Positions 45,348 to 55,242 of a DNA stretch of 64,000 bases are shown here, piece by piece (position 1 is the stretch's first letter; each line of letters starts with the position of its first letter). Position numbers and translations under genes: made by a program. The DNA lies in contig NZ_CP041025.1 of assembly GCF_006385135.1 (NCBI RefSeq), positions 3,379,501-3,443,500 on the forward strand, written 5' to 3'. The DNA is from Paremcibacter congregatus. Its GTDB lineage: Bacteria; Pseudomonadota; Alphaproteobacteria; Sphingomonadales; Emcibacteraceae. The notes beneath the pieces are model-generated. The model did not search any database. It was not told the DNA's origin and saw nothing but the letters and a program-made list of their open reading frames with translations.

Positions 45348-45887
45348 TTAATAATCACCTTTCCTAATAGTTGCTGGATCAATAGGTATATGAGGGTCCG
45401 CTAACTCACCTGTATTGATAATTTTTCCATTAACTTGTGTTTGTAAGTTCAAATGTGGCCCCAATTTTTGGACATGAGCACTAGCAGGGTTCAAATCAAA
45501 CCCCACTCTTTTAGTAATAGCCTCCCCAGCTTGGTTTATAGTTTTTTGAATGAATTGAAGACCTGTCTTACCTGCTATGCTTACTGTTTCTACACCTTCA
45601 TCTAGAAAATCACCAGCCATTGTTAATGCGCTTTCCATTGAAATACCAGCAGCACTTTTTGCTCCTACCGTAGCAACGGTAAATCCAAGCCCCGTTCCAG
45701 CAGCATCTCCCATTGCAGCTTCACCAACTGCCGTAACGATTTCTGTAGCAGTAGCAGGATTGGTTAAAGCCGCACCACCAACCTGCATAGCTACGGGAGC
45801 CGCGAGACCAAACGCTACCGCCCCTGCTGCTATTTTCTGAGCCGTCGGATTATTAGCCGCAGTTTCTGCAGCCCGAACCATCGCCCT
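45348..45887 (-). pseudogene. C-terminal fragment of a polymorphic toxin, 5' truncated by an IS6-type element
   Basis: About 180 codons remain. An alanine/glycine-rich hydrophobic stretch (AAGAVAFGLAAPVAMQVGGA and onward), typical of the pre-toxin region of Rhs/CDI-like proteins, is followed by a C-terminal domain with SAHVQKLGPHLNLQTQVNG, ADPHIPIDPATIRKGDY. I believe it is close to the polymorphic toxin type 24 (putative RNase) domain; a profile search is needed. The reading frame runs without a stop into the IS end at 45888, so the natural N-terminus was removed. Confidence 0.6.
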
Positions 45888-46706
45888 GGCTTTGACACAT
45901 TAACTTTTTATAAAATCTATGCTATGTAATTTTCATGAAAACAATATCTTACGATCGACATCGCTTCCACCCTGACATTATAAAACAAGCTATTTGGCTT
46001 TATTTCCGATTTACCATGAGCTACAGGGAAGTTGAAGAATTATTGGCGGAGCGCGGTATTGATGTCAGCTATGACCCGAAGGGCAGCGCGGAGCAGCAAA
46101 ACGGTGCGTCGATGGGCTATTAAGTTTGGAATTGATTATGCCCAGCGCATCAAGAAACGCAGACCTCACCCCCATACAGAATGGTTTCTGGATGAAGTAT
46201 TCGTCAAGGTCGGCGGCGAACCCATGTACCTCTGGCGCGCCGTTGATGGCGAAGGTGAAGTTTTGGATGTCTTGGCGCAAAAGCGTAGAAATAAAAGGGC
46301 TGCTCTAAAACTACTTCGAAAATTATTAAAAAATCAGAGCATTCCTCCAACAAAAATCGTTACTGATAAATTGAGGTCCTACGGCGCTGCACTCCGAGAA
46401 TTTGAAATTGAGCACCTGCAAGACACTACAAACAGACTGAATAATAGGGCAGAAAGCTCCCACGTTCCCATTCGGCGAAGAGAACGAAAGATGCAACGTT
46501 TCAAGTTCCATAAATCAGCACAATTATTTCTCTCAATTTATGGCCCAATCTATAATTTATTCAACACTCAGAGACATCTCATTTCAAGACAGACACTAAA
46601 AACATTACGGTCAATCGCAATGACCGAATGGAATTGTTTGACTAATGCTGCTTGATCCAAACCTCCTATGAAATTACTGCGCCTTGAGAAAGTTTATGTG
46701 ACAGCC
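45888..46706 (+). mobile_element. IS6-family insertion sequence, degenerate
   Basis: 819 bp, the usual size for IS6. Imperfect terminal inverted repeats: GGCTTTGACACATTAACTTT at the left and, read on the other strand, GGCTGTCACATAAACTTT at the right. No 8-bp target duplication is seen, consistent with deletion or recombination at the toxin gene side. Confidence 0.65.
45935..46655 (+). pseudogene. IS6-family transposase, frameshifted
   Basis: The N-terminus is in one frame (HPDIIKQAIWLYFRFTMSYREVEELLAERGIDVSYD). The rest is in another from VRRWAIKFGIDYAQR, through the DDE residues (LDEVFVKVGGEPMYLWRAVDG, IVTDKLRSYGAAL, NNRAESSH). The break looks like an insertion of about 25 bp between SY and TVRRW at roughly 46074-46098. 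Transposition in cis is therefore unlikely. Confidence 0.75.
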
Positions 46707-46939
46707 CCCAAAAAAGAGCTCCCGCGGAATAAAGGCCGTCTTACCTTCAACCAAGGCCGACAAACATTTTTTCTTACACAACTAGATTGGCCCCTATTTG
46801 GACTAGCGATGATATCAAATATAATTCGTATTCAAAACAATCAAAATCATTGTTACATACATCAAATAAAAGATTTTTCCCTGCAAACTATCCTTATAAT
46901 AAATACATTAAACGGCGATACACCAAAACTGGAATTCTT

Positions 46940-48430
46940 GTGACAACAGAAAACCCAAAATCATCTGAAGCGACAATACCTGCACCTCCATTATTAGATT
47001 CATTCATCCCACTCGGCTTCTTGATTATCCTTCTAGCTGGCTCAGTATACTTCTTTGGAGAAGATTCAACCGCAGGTGCAACACAGGTCGCCTTTTTCTT
47101 TGCTAGTGGTCTAGCTATACTAGCTGCTGTAAAAAATGGTCACTCTTGGAAAGAGATCGAAACATCCATTACGAAAGGTATATCAGTCACTATTAATGCC
47201 ATATTGATATTGTTTATGGTCGGTGCCGTAATTGGTTCATGGATCGTTTCCGGAACTGTTCCAACCTTGTTATATTATGGTCTAAAACTCATAGATCCCA
47301 ATATATTCTATATCTCAACATGCATCGTCTGTGCCTTTTCAGCACTTTGTATCGGAAGTAGCTGGTCCGTTATTGGCACTATAGGCCTTGGCCTTTTTGG
47401 AGTTGCTAATAGCTTAGGAATATCGTCTGAAATTACTGCAGGAGCAATCATATCTGGAGCATATTTTGGGGACAAAATGTCACCCTTGTCAGACACGACT
47501 AACCTAGCGCCTGCTGTTGCTGGCACGGATTTATTCACACACATTGGGAATATGATCTGGACAACCATTCCAGCAATTTCCATAGCCCTTGTTGCTTTTT
47601 GGTATTTGGGGCTGGATATAGAAGTTAAATCATCACCTAATGAACTCAATCAAAAGCTAGAATATCTCAGGGAGTTTTTTAACGTCGGTCTTCACCTTTT
47701 GATCCCGCCACTGCTCGTTTTGATTTTAGCATTAATGAAGTTTCCCGCTTTTCTCGCAATGCTGCTTAGTTCACTTTCTGGAATAGTAATTGCAGTATTT
47801 TTTCAAAAAGAACTCTTGATTTCGTTTGGAACCATCGAAAATTTATCAGATATGGAACTAATCATTAAAGGTGTTTGGACTGCACTTTTCGATGGGTATT
47901 CCGCAAATACGCCTGACGCAGATTTAAATAATCTACTCTCGCGAGGAGGTATGGCAGATATACGGAATAATGTATGGTTAGTGATATCGGCCATGATGTT
48001 TGGTTCTATTATGGAGCATGCAGGTTTCCTACAAAGACTTATAAAAGGTATGATGTCATTGGCTCGCTCAACCGGGTCACTTATTTTCACAACCGTGATA
48101 ACTTGTATTAGTGTGAACATTGTAGCTGCTGATCAATTCATCTCCATTGTATTGCCCGGACGCCTTTATCAACTGGAATATAGAAAAAGAAAACTTGGTC
48201 CCCAAACATTATCCAGGACATTAGAGGATGCCGGCACTGTAACCTCTCCATTAATTCCTTGGAATACTTGTGGCGTTTTTATCAGCAGTGTCTTTGACTT
48301 AACAGCCTTTTCCTATGCACCATACTGCTTTTTCAATCTTCTTTGTCCGATCATTTCAATATTCTATGGTGTGTTTAATTTCAAACTTACTTACACCCAC
48401 CAAAGAGAAACGCTCACTAGAACAACCTAA
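46940..48430 (+). CDS. NhaC-family Na+/H+ antiporter
   Basis: About 496 residues from a GTG at 46940; longer in-frame starts exist but add a hydrophilic extension not expected in the family. Twelve or so helices; NhaC hallmarks are GSSWSVIGTIGLGLFGVANSLG, GAIISGAYFGDKMSPLSDTTNLAPAV, and NIVAADQFISIVLPGRLY. Family members exchange Na+ for H+ or for organic acids (MleN-like), so a role in moving an organic or amino acid of the island pathway is possible. Confidence 0.85.
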   Translation: MTTENPKSSEATIPAPPLLDSFIPLGFLIILLAGSVYFFGEDSTAGATQVAFFFASGLAILAAVKNGHSWKEIETSITKGISVTINAILILFMVGAVIGSWIVSGTVPTLLYYGLKLIDPNIFYISTCIVCAFSALCIGSSWSVIGTIGLGLFGVANSLGISSEITAGAIISGAYFGDKMSPLSDTTNLAPAVAGTDLFTHIGNMIWTTIPAISIALVAFWYLGLDIEVKSSPNELNQKLEYLREFFNVGLHLLIPPLLVLILALMKFPAFLAMLLSSLSGIVIAVFFQKELLISFGTIENLSDMELIIKGVWTALFDGYSANTPDADLNNLLSRGGMADIRNNVWLVISAMMFGSIMEHAGFLQRLIKGMMSLARSTGSLIFTTVITCISVNIVAADQFISIVLPGRLYQLEYRKRKLGPQTLSRTLEDAGTVTSPLIPWNTCGVFISSVFDLTAFSYAPYCFFNLLCPIISIFYGVFNFKLTYTHQRETLTRTT

Positions 48431-48647
48431 ACAATATAAAACGCAAGAACTCCGCCATCAATATAGCTACCTTTAAAGAGGTTGAGAAATAATCATAGAC
48501 CAATTCCAAACCACTTAGATTTCCAATTATCCAATATGAATTGGTAACAAAAACCAATACATATAGCGCACCTACAGTATTAAATATAATCCCTCTCAAC
48601 AGTTCTGCAGGGATTTTCCTGAGATAGTATAGAATATCTGAATTCAT
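48417..48647 (-). CDS. Small hypothetical membrane protein
   Basis: 76 residues with two hydrophobic segments (IIFNTVGALYVLVFVTNSYWII and TSLKVAILMAEFLRFILFRLF). No convincing RBS, overlaps the NhaC stop by 14 bp tail to tail, no family recognised. It could be spurious in this AT-rich DNA. Confidence 0.3.
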   Translation of the reverse strand: MNSDILYYLRKIPAELLRGIIFNTVGALYVLVFVTNSYWIIGNLSGLELVYDYFSTSLKVAILMAEFLRFILFRLF

Positions 48648-48936
48648 GGTTATGAATTCAGAGAAATTTTTCCAATAATGATGAGAAATGACCTACCTAA
48701 AAGCTGTAAAAAAATGTTTTCACTACTGAAACATCACAATAGAGGCAGGTGTACATAATTTGATGAGAGTTTTTCTTCTTAAATATTATTCTGAGCGGAA
48801 AAACTGGTAACAACATGGAAATTCAGCGGAAACATCCGAGAAGTTTTTATATAGTTAATTACATGATACCCACATTTTGGATATTAATTTTCTGATCTAG
48901 GGTAGTATGATAAACTTATAATTAGAAAGAAGTTAT

Positions 48937-50409
48937 ATGCGAATCAATATGTTTCACCGCGGATTAATGGCAGGAACAGCGCTTCTCATAGCATCCTGTG
49001 CGCAATCTCCAAGTAAAAACATAAACACTGAATTCAATTCCGTTACAATAGATAAAGTGTTTAAAGACATAAAGGATGATACCCCCGGATGTATTCTGGG
49101 TGTGATCAAAGATGGTGCACTTGTCTTTCAAAAAGGATATGGCCTTGCTAATTTGGAACACAGCATTCCGATTACGACTGATACAGTGTTTCGAATTGCC
49201 TCTACGTCAAAACAATTTACGGCAATGTCTACAATAATCTTAGCTGAAGAAGGACAAATTTCACTTGATGATAATATACGTAAGTATGTTCCAGAAATGC
49301 CAGATTATGGTAAAATCATCACCATCCGTAATCTCATTAACCATACAAGTGGAATACGCGATTTCCTGACACTTTTCTTCCTAAAAGGTTTCAAAGACCA
49401 AGATTATTATACAGAAGTAGAGTTTCTGGAAATGCTTGCCAGACAAAAAGAATTAGACTTTACTCCCGGAGAAAAAATGTCTTATTCAAATTCCGGATAT
49501 ATCCTTCAATCAATTATCATTCAACGGGTAACGGGCAAAACTCTTGCTGAATATGCTAAAGAAAAAATATTCGACCCATTGAAAATGAAAAACACTCATT
49601 TTCACAACGACATCAAGCACCTTGTTAAAAATCGAGCCTATGGCTATTGGCCTGATAAAAAAGGTGGCTATAATGTAGGCGGTACACCACAGGAACTCAT
49701 CGGAGATGGCGGAGTATTTACGACAATTGCAGACCTTGCACTCTATGATCTAGATTTTTATGAGGGAAAAGTTTGGCGTCCAGCTGTAAAAGAACAAATG
49801 ATAACTCCTGGGGTCTTAAATGACGGTAGTCCAGCCGCTTTTTTTCCTGATATTTTTTATGCTGGTGGCTTGATTATCGGAAAACAACGTGGCCTTCCCT
49901 ACGTTCGTCATGCTGGTCAATTTGCTGGCTTTATAACAGATTTCATTCGTTTTCCAGAACAAAAACTGTCTGTCACTGCTTTATGCAATGGTGGAGATTT
50001 AGATGCAGTCGGTTTTACCGGTAAAGTTTCAGATATTTTTCTTGAATCCCATTACATAGAAGCAAAATCATCTCAAGAAAAAGAAACAACTGAAAAGCAA
50101 GTCAATCAAAAGAAAATTTCATCTGAGACACTGAATGCTATTTCTGGGAAATATTATAATTCTGATCTCGATGTTATATATAAAATTGTTAAAAATGGTA
50201 AAACGTTTGATCTACTGATCGGAAAAAGACCAACCAAGATAACTTTCGAAGAACTCAATTTACCTGTATTTGATCTGGGAGACGACGTTCTAGGCAATGA
50301 ATATATCAAGATCAAAATTATCAGGGATAAAGAAGGTCAGGTTACAGCCCTTAACTTTACTGACTTCAGTGTTGTGAAGAATCTATACTTTGAACGTGTG
50401 AATAAATAA
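48937..50409 (+). CDS. Serine hydrolase lipoprotein, class C beta-lactamase/DD-peptidase fold
   Basis: 490 residues. Lipoprotein signal with the lipobox ending at Cys21 (LLIASC). Beta-lactamase-superfamily catalytic motifs: Ser89-T-S-Lys92 in FRIASTSKQF, Tyr in SYSNSGYIL (YxN) and HAGQ replacing KTG near residue 328. A C-terminal extension of about 110 residues follows, as in D-aminopeptidases and esterases of this group. Probably periplasm-facing. The island context suggests cleavage of D-amino-acid peptides, but esterase or DD-carboxypeptidase activity is equally allowed. A good terminator follows. Confidence 0.8.
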   Translation: MRINMFHRGLMAGTALLIASCAQSPSKNINTEFNSVTIDKVFKDIKDDTPGCILGVIKDGALVFQKGYGLANLEHSIPITTDTVFRIASTSKQFTAMSTIILAEEGQISLDDNIRKYVPEMPDYGKIITIRNLINHTSGIRDFLTLFFLKGFKDQDYYTEVEFLEMLARQKELDFTPGEKMSYSNSGYILQSIIIQRVTGKTLAEYAKEKIFDPLKMKNTHFHNDIKHLVKNRAYGYWPDKKGGYNVGGTPQELIGDGGVFTTIADLALYDLDFYEGKVWRPAVKEQMITPGVLNDGSPAAFFPDIFYAGGLIIGKQRGLPYVRHAGQFAGFITDFIRFPEQKLSVTALCNGGDLDAVGFTGKVSDIFLESHYIEAKSSQEKETTEKQVNQKKISSETLNAISGKYYNSDLDVIYKIVKNGKTFDLLIGKRPTKITFEELNLPVFDLGDDVLGNEYIKIKIIRDKEGQVTALNFTDFSVVKNLYFERVNK

Positions 50410-50433
50410 AGTTTATCTACATACACAAACTGT

Positions 50434-50469
50434 GCCGCGCAAAGTTAAAAATGTTGCGCGGCTTTTTTT
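50434..50469 (+). terminator. Rho-independent terminator after the serine hydrolase gene
   Basis: 9-bp stem GCCGCGCAA / TTGCGCGGC followed by seven T. The remaining bases up to 50731 (about 260 bp) contain only AT-rich sequence with no gene seen, probably the receptor promoter. Confidence 0.85.
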
Positions 50470-50731
50470 ATAAAAATGAAAAGCAATGTTTTACATACAG
50501 AATAAATGTAACATTTATTCCTACAGGAGTATTTTTTATTGCCCATATACCATAAAAGCAATGGAAACAACTTTCTAAGGATTACAAAACAGCCATTTTA
50601 TCGGGACAAAATTGTTACACTTTGATTAGTGACTTTCTCAAGTTATCACCTAAAGAGAAAAGTTTTTTGGCAGGACGTTATGAAAGTCCAAGTAATTTTT
50701 AAATGTAAAAATATAGGTAATGGAGTAAACA

Positions 50732-52891
50732 ATGAAACGCTCAAATAATATTATACGAAGGCATAAAGTAGCATGGATAGCAACGACTGTTTTAATAAGT
50801 TCCTTTTCATCTAATGCTAACGCCGCAAATGACGTCGATGACAAGGTTGAAATGGATGAAATCGTCATAACCGCAACCAAGAGGAAGCTCAAACTGCAGG
50901 AAGCTCCTTTAAGCGTACGCGCTCTGCAAGGATACGAACTATCCAAAATCGGTGCTTTTGACCTGGAAGGTTATGCCCGAACAGTTCCTGGCGTGGCCCT
51001 AGATGAAAGCGGCCCTGGTCAAAATAGAGTTAATATTCGTGGCTTGGCCGCTGTTGCGGGAAGGGCATCAACGGTTGGCTATTATATTGACGGCATAGCA
51101 CAATCCCAAAACGAACAAAGTGATCTTGAATTATATGATGTCAGCAGCGTTGAAATCCTTCGTGGCCCACAAGGTACATTATACGGTGAAGGATCTATTG
51201 GCGGTTCAATTCTTGTGCGCACCAATCAGCCAAATATACAACAAATTGAAATGTCAGGTGACATAGAAGTTTCTTCTTATGCAAAGGGCGGAGAAGGTTT
51301 TGCCGTACATGGCATGGTAAATCTGCCTATTGCCCAAGACCTGCTTGCCATGCGCGTTGTCGGTTATTATCGGGATGAACCGGGGTTTATTGATAATATC
51401 ACAACGGGTAAAAATGATGTCAATGATTTTACCCGCAAAGGCGGCCGTGTCCAATTTTTGTATCAACCCAGTGAAGTATTCGATCTTACACTAGGGGCAT
51501 ATTTCCAGAAAATGACATCTGGCTCACTTCAAACCCAAAACCCACGTATTGGCATTCGCTTTAAAACCAGAGCGCCGATCGACGAGAATAACATCCAGAA
51601 TATTTTCCAGGTAAGTGCCGCTGCAAATTACGACCTTGGCGCCGCAACCTTGACGTCTGTTTCTGGTTATTATGAAAGAGATCAGGAACTTAACCAGATT
51701 TTCTCGCAATTCATCGCACTCGGTGGTTCTGATGACGAGTATGTCGGGCGGAAGAATGATGCACCAACATCCATATTCAATCACGAAACGCGCTTAGTTT
51801 CAAATGGAGACAACGATTTCGACTGGTTGGTTGGCGTTTATTACAATCGCAGGAATCAAAGTTTTAATCAGGACATCATATTTGTGACTGATGGTGTATT
51901 GGACAGCAGTCCTTTTATCAGCTTCCTCGAAGATTATAAGATTCGCCAATATGCCATTTTCGGTGAGGGTAGCTATGCCCTAACCGATAAACTGGATATA
52001 ACCGTAGGCCTACGGTTTTATAAAGAAACATATAGCTTTAAAGGATCAACTGTTCTTTTTGGCACCCCCTCTCCCACCTCCCCGCCGAATGGTAATGATA
52101 CCAGCTGGTCGCCAAAGGTCGCCGTTTCTTATAAAGCAACTGAGGACCTTAATCTTTATGCCAACATGACCAAAGGGTACCGCGCTGGCGGACATACGGG
52201 CAATATCCCTGAAAACACCCCAGCCGGCTTGACAGAAGCGCAATTCGTTTATTTCAAACCAGATGTAAGCTGGAACTATGAGGTAGGGTTTAAGAAAAGC
52301 TTTCTTGATGGAAATGTCATCATGAATGTCGCGGCCTATCTCATAAAATGGAATAATTTGCAGGTTTCCGATCAATTTCTTGATCAAAACATCGGTGATT
52401 TCGTCAATTACATATCAAACGCAGGATCAGCAGAAAGCAAGGGATTTGAGCTCGAATTATTTACCCAGCCTATGGAAGGCTTAAGCATAAATGCCGGGAT
52501 TGCCTATACGGATGCAACCCTCACGGCAGATGCACCTGCTATTGATGGCTACAAAGGTGATAAATTAGGTGATATCCCCGATTGGACAGTCTCACTCGAC
52601 TCACAATATAATTTTGCAATCTCAGATACACTTGATGGCTTTATCGGGGGCAGTTATCAGTATATTGGCAAGGCCGATGACAACTTTACCGCTGTTGTAT
52701 TCGATGGTGACCGTTCTATCGATAGTTACAATCTTGCTGGTATCAGAGTCGGCATTCAAAGCGATAACTGGGAATTCAAAGTATATGCTGAGAATTTATT
52801 CAATGAATATAATGTCATTTCGTTTCTCATAATTCAGGAAGTTGTGCTCCAGCCTCGACGGATCGGTGCCAAGCTTTCCTTCAATTTCTAG
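50732..52891 (+). CDS. TonB-dependent receptor of the island
   Basis: 719 residues behind a TGGAGT RBS. Signal peptide to SSNANAAN, TonB-box region MDEIVITATKRK, plug (SGPGQNRVNIRGLAAVAG, SVEILRGPQGTLYGEGSIGGSILVRT), barrel ending KLSFNF. No STN domain. Lower GC than the chromosomal receptors but higher than its neighbours. In context it may import peptides, peptidoglycan fragments or D-amino-acid conjugates; no substrate is visible in the sequence. Confidence 0.85.
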   Translation: MKRSNNIIRRHKVAWIATTVLISSFSSNANAANDVDDKVEMDEIVITATKRKLKLQEAPLSVRALQGYELSKIGAFDLEGYARTVPGVALDESGPGQNRVNIRGLAAVAGRASTVGYYIDGIAQSQNEQSDLELYDVSSVEILRGPQGTLYGEGSIGGSILVRTNQPNIQQIEMSGDIEVSSYAKGGEGFAVHGMVNLPIAQDLLAMRVVGYYRDEPGFIDNITTGKNDVNDFTRKGGRVQFLYQPSEVFDLTLGAYFQKMTSGSLQTQNPRIGIRFKTRAPIDENNIQNIFQVSAAANYDLGAATLTSVSGYYERDQELNQIFSQFIALGGSDDEYVGRKNDAPTSIFNHETRLVSNGDNDFDWLVGVYYNRRNQSFNQDIIFVTDGVLDSSPFISFLEDYKIRQYAIFGEGSYALTDKLDITVGLRFYKETYSFKGSTVLFGTPSPTSPPNGNDTSWSPKVAVSYKATEDLNLYANMTKGYRAGGHTGNIPENTPAGLTEAQFVYFKPDVSWNYEVGFKKSFLDGNVIMNVAAYLIKWNNLQVSDQFLDQNIGDFVNYISNAGSAESKGFELELFTQPMEGLSINAGIAYTDATLTADAPAIDGYKGDKLGDIPDWTVSLDSQYNFAISDTLDGFIGGSYQYIGKADDNFTAVVFDGDRSIDSYNLAGIRVGIQSDNWEFKVYAENLFNEYNVISFLIIQEVVLQPRRIGAKLSFNF

Positions 52892-52946
52892 TCCAATCTA
52901 CTGAGGAAATAATAAAATCTCCATTTATTATTCCTTCTGCAACTTG

Positions 52947-52976
52947 CCCTCCGCTTTAGTAAAGCGGAGGGTTTTT
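52947..52976 (+). terminator. Rho-independent terminator after the island TonB receptor
   Basis: 11-bp stem CCCTCCGCTTT / AAAGCGGAGGG, loop AGT, then GTTTTT. Confidence 0.85.
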
Positions 52977-53250
52977 ATGTGCTCGTTAGATATAACATTA
53001 ACATCAGGGTTTTATCCTTGAACGTTTCATCCAGTCTGCACTATTGCAGTTTAATGAAAGCTACCAAAAAAACACCGTGGTATGTGCCCCCCAGTAGAGC
53101 ACATATGATCTGGTTCTGTAAATAGACCTGAATTTTTCTAACCAAATGTCTGTATATATATTACATATATGACATTATTGGGATGATGTGGCTACCCTAT
53201 TCCGGACAAGTAAGTTAAAAGATATCTTACTTATTAGGGAATAAAATTAC
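52977..53250. other. Intergenic stretch leading into an IS3-family element
   Basis: No gene seen. The IS end is probably near 53186, where the sequence GATGTGGCTACCC begins; an AAGTAAG/CTTACTT inverted repeat (53208-53214, 53226-53232) precedes orfA. Confidence 0.4.
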
Positions 53251-53538
53251 ATGTCCAGTAGTAGAATAAATAACTATACCTCAGAGTTTCGAGAATCCTC
53301 GGTGAAGTTAGCTCTCGAAACTGATCAGCCCGTCGCTCAAACAGCTAAAAATTTAGGTATTAATATCAGCACACTCCATACTTGGATTAGCAAGTATGGC
53401 GTTGCTTTGGGAAAACCCAGTCCCCTTAACGAACATCATTTTGATGAAATTAAACGTTTGAAGAAAGAACTGGCACAAGTTACGCAGGAGCGTGATCTGC
53501 TAAAAAAGGCGGCCGCATACTTTGCCAAAGAAATTTAG
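53251..53538 (+). CDS. IS3-family transposase OrfA
   Basis: 95 residues: helix-turn-helix YTSEFRESSVKLALETDQPV ... LGINISTLHTWISKYG and a leucine-zipper-like tail (EIKRLKKELAQVTQERDLLKKAAAYFAKE). Complete by length. The stop overlaps the OrfB start, as usual for IS3 elements. Confidence 0.85.
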   Translation: MSSSRINNYTSEFRESSVKLALETDQPVAQTAKNLGINISTLHTWISKYGVALGKPSPLNEHHFDEIKRLKKELAQVTQERDLLKKAAAYFAKEI

Positions 53539-54088
53539 TGAAGTATGCGTGGATCTATGAGCAAAAAAGCCGTTATCCGATTTCAATACTCTGCCGTTTT
53601 ATGGGTGTCAGCCGGAGTTCTTATTACAGCTGGCGCGAAGCGCCGATAAGTCTGAGGGCTCGGCAGGATGAGAGTTTGACGGAAGATATCAAACATATCT
53701 TTAAAGAAAGCCGCCAGACCTATGGTACACGGCGGATTAAAGAAAAACGCGCGTCAGAGAATAATTTTGTTGGCCGCAAACGCATTGGCCGATAAATGAA
53801 AGAGGCTGACTTACAGTGCAAAACCAAGCGAAAATTCAAGGTGACAACCTGCTCTAAACATAAAAAAGAAATCTCACCTAACCTGTTGGAAAGACGGTTC
53901 GATGTGGACCATATGAACCAATATTGGGTCGGCGACATTACTTATGTGGCCACCAAAAAAGGCTGGCTGTATTTAGCGACTGTAATTGACCTATATTCTC
54001 GAAGTATCGTCGGATGGTCTATGGCCAATCACATGCGCGCCCCGTTGATCAATGATGCTTTTCTGATGGCTATTTGGAGGCGAAGGTA
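53538..54088 (+). pseudogene. IS3-family transposase OrfB, interrupted and truncated
   Basis: The frame reads YAWIYEQKSRYPISILCRFMGVSRSSYY ... RQTYGTRRIKEKRASEN, then hits TAA at 53793-53795 where the family has GRLM, and resumes in the same frame with MKEADLQCKTKRKF through YWVGDITYVATKKGWLYLATVIDLYSR. The DDE domain is cut off at IWRRR by the IS256-type element starting at 54089. Inactive. Confidence 0.85.
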
Positions 54089-55043
54089 GTGTCCAGAATT
54101 TTTCGCACTTTTGATTTCGAGTTGTGTTCTTCCGCTAAGCCAATTTCTCCTGTGGTTGCTGCGTGAGCAGGGTCATATCCAGATATCTCTTCGTGCTCCA
54201 CTTGGTGCCTGCAATATGCCTCAATCTGGCGGCGGCCGCCAGATTGAGGGCGCTTTCCCCATCCGGGAAGGCCCCGACCACGCGGGTGCGGCGTCTGATC
54301 TCGCGCATGATCCGCTCCAGCGGATTGTTGGTTCGGATCCGTTGCCAGTGCCGGTCAGGGTAGCTGTAATAGGCCAGGGTTTCCTGCACCGTATCAGCGA
54401 CACATTCTTCACCTCACCTGCCCAACTGCGTTTTAGGACAATGCCGTCGAGATAAACATAGGGATGTGTGCCTTCGATGGGGCGGTTGCGCCAGACGGCA
54501 ATCTTCTTGTAGATCTTTTTATTGAGGTTACTGATGGTCGATGGCGATACCTTGGCGCCCCACAGCGCCTCGGTGATATCCTCGACCCGGCGCACGGAAA
54601 CGCCCGCCAGATACATCTCGACCATGCTTTCCTCTACACTGGCTTCCCGACGGCGATAGCGTTCAATGATCGCGGTTTCAAATGTCTGGCGACCTAGCTT
54701 GGGCACCTTCAGCTTTACCTCGCCGGCGCGGGTGTGCAGGCCACGTTCATAGCTGCCCGCCCGGATGTCATGGCGCTCGGCACTGCGCTCATATCGTTCC
54801 GCCCCGCAAAGCCGGTCCGCCTCCGCATCCAACAGCGCGTTCAGGGTCTCCTAAACCGTGCCGCGCACGATCTTGCCCAGATGGTCCTCTATCCGCGCAT
54901 CATCAATTTTGATGACATTAGTCAAAGCCTTTGTGGTTTCCTCTTCCATGGTGTCTCCTTTCCTGATGTTGAAATCGTTACTGAAATCAACCTAACAGTC
55001 AAGAACCACCAACCTTTCCTCAAATGTGCGAAAAATAGTGTAC
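54089..55043 (-). mobile_element. IS256-family element with internal deletion, inserted in IS3 OrfB
   Basis: Ends show an imperfect inverted repeat: GTGTCCAGAATTTTTCGCAC at the left and, on the other strand, GTACACTATTTTTCGCAC at the right. About 955 bp compared with roughly 1.3-1.4 kb for intact members. No target duplication seen. Confidence 0.7.
54135..54949 (-). pseudogene. IS256-family (Mutator-type) transposase, decayed
   Basis: ATG at 54949 (MEEETTKALTNVIKIDDARI), an in-frame TAG replacing the expected Glu in GTVEETLNALLDAEADRL, then the N-terminal domain (AERHDIRAGSYERGLHTRAGEV ... YVYLDGIVLKRSWAGEVKNVS). The central catalytic part is missing. In another frame the C-terminus follows (QETLAYYSYPDRHWQRIRTNNPLERIMREIRRRTRVVGAFPDG). 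GC-rich, unlike the island around it. Confidence 0.8.
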
Positions 55044-55242
55044 GTTATCAACATATCTGCCATCATATAAAATAATAATGGTAAAGGAATTCTATGAAAT
55101 CTGAGCCGATGAAAGACACCAATTTACATCAATCACTGTCTACTGGTGTCTCCAATATATTGATATTAATACTTTAAACATCACTTACCAAAGCAAGGTT
55201 ATTTTTTAATCTTATTAATTACCCTAACCTACAACATAATAT

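Noticed and set aside
46668-46943. Possible 91-residue gene between the IS6 element and NhaC
   Set aside because: Starts inside the IS right end, lacks an RBS and overlaps the NhaC start in another frame.
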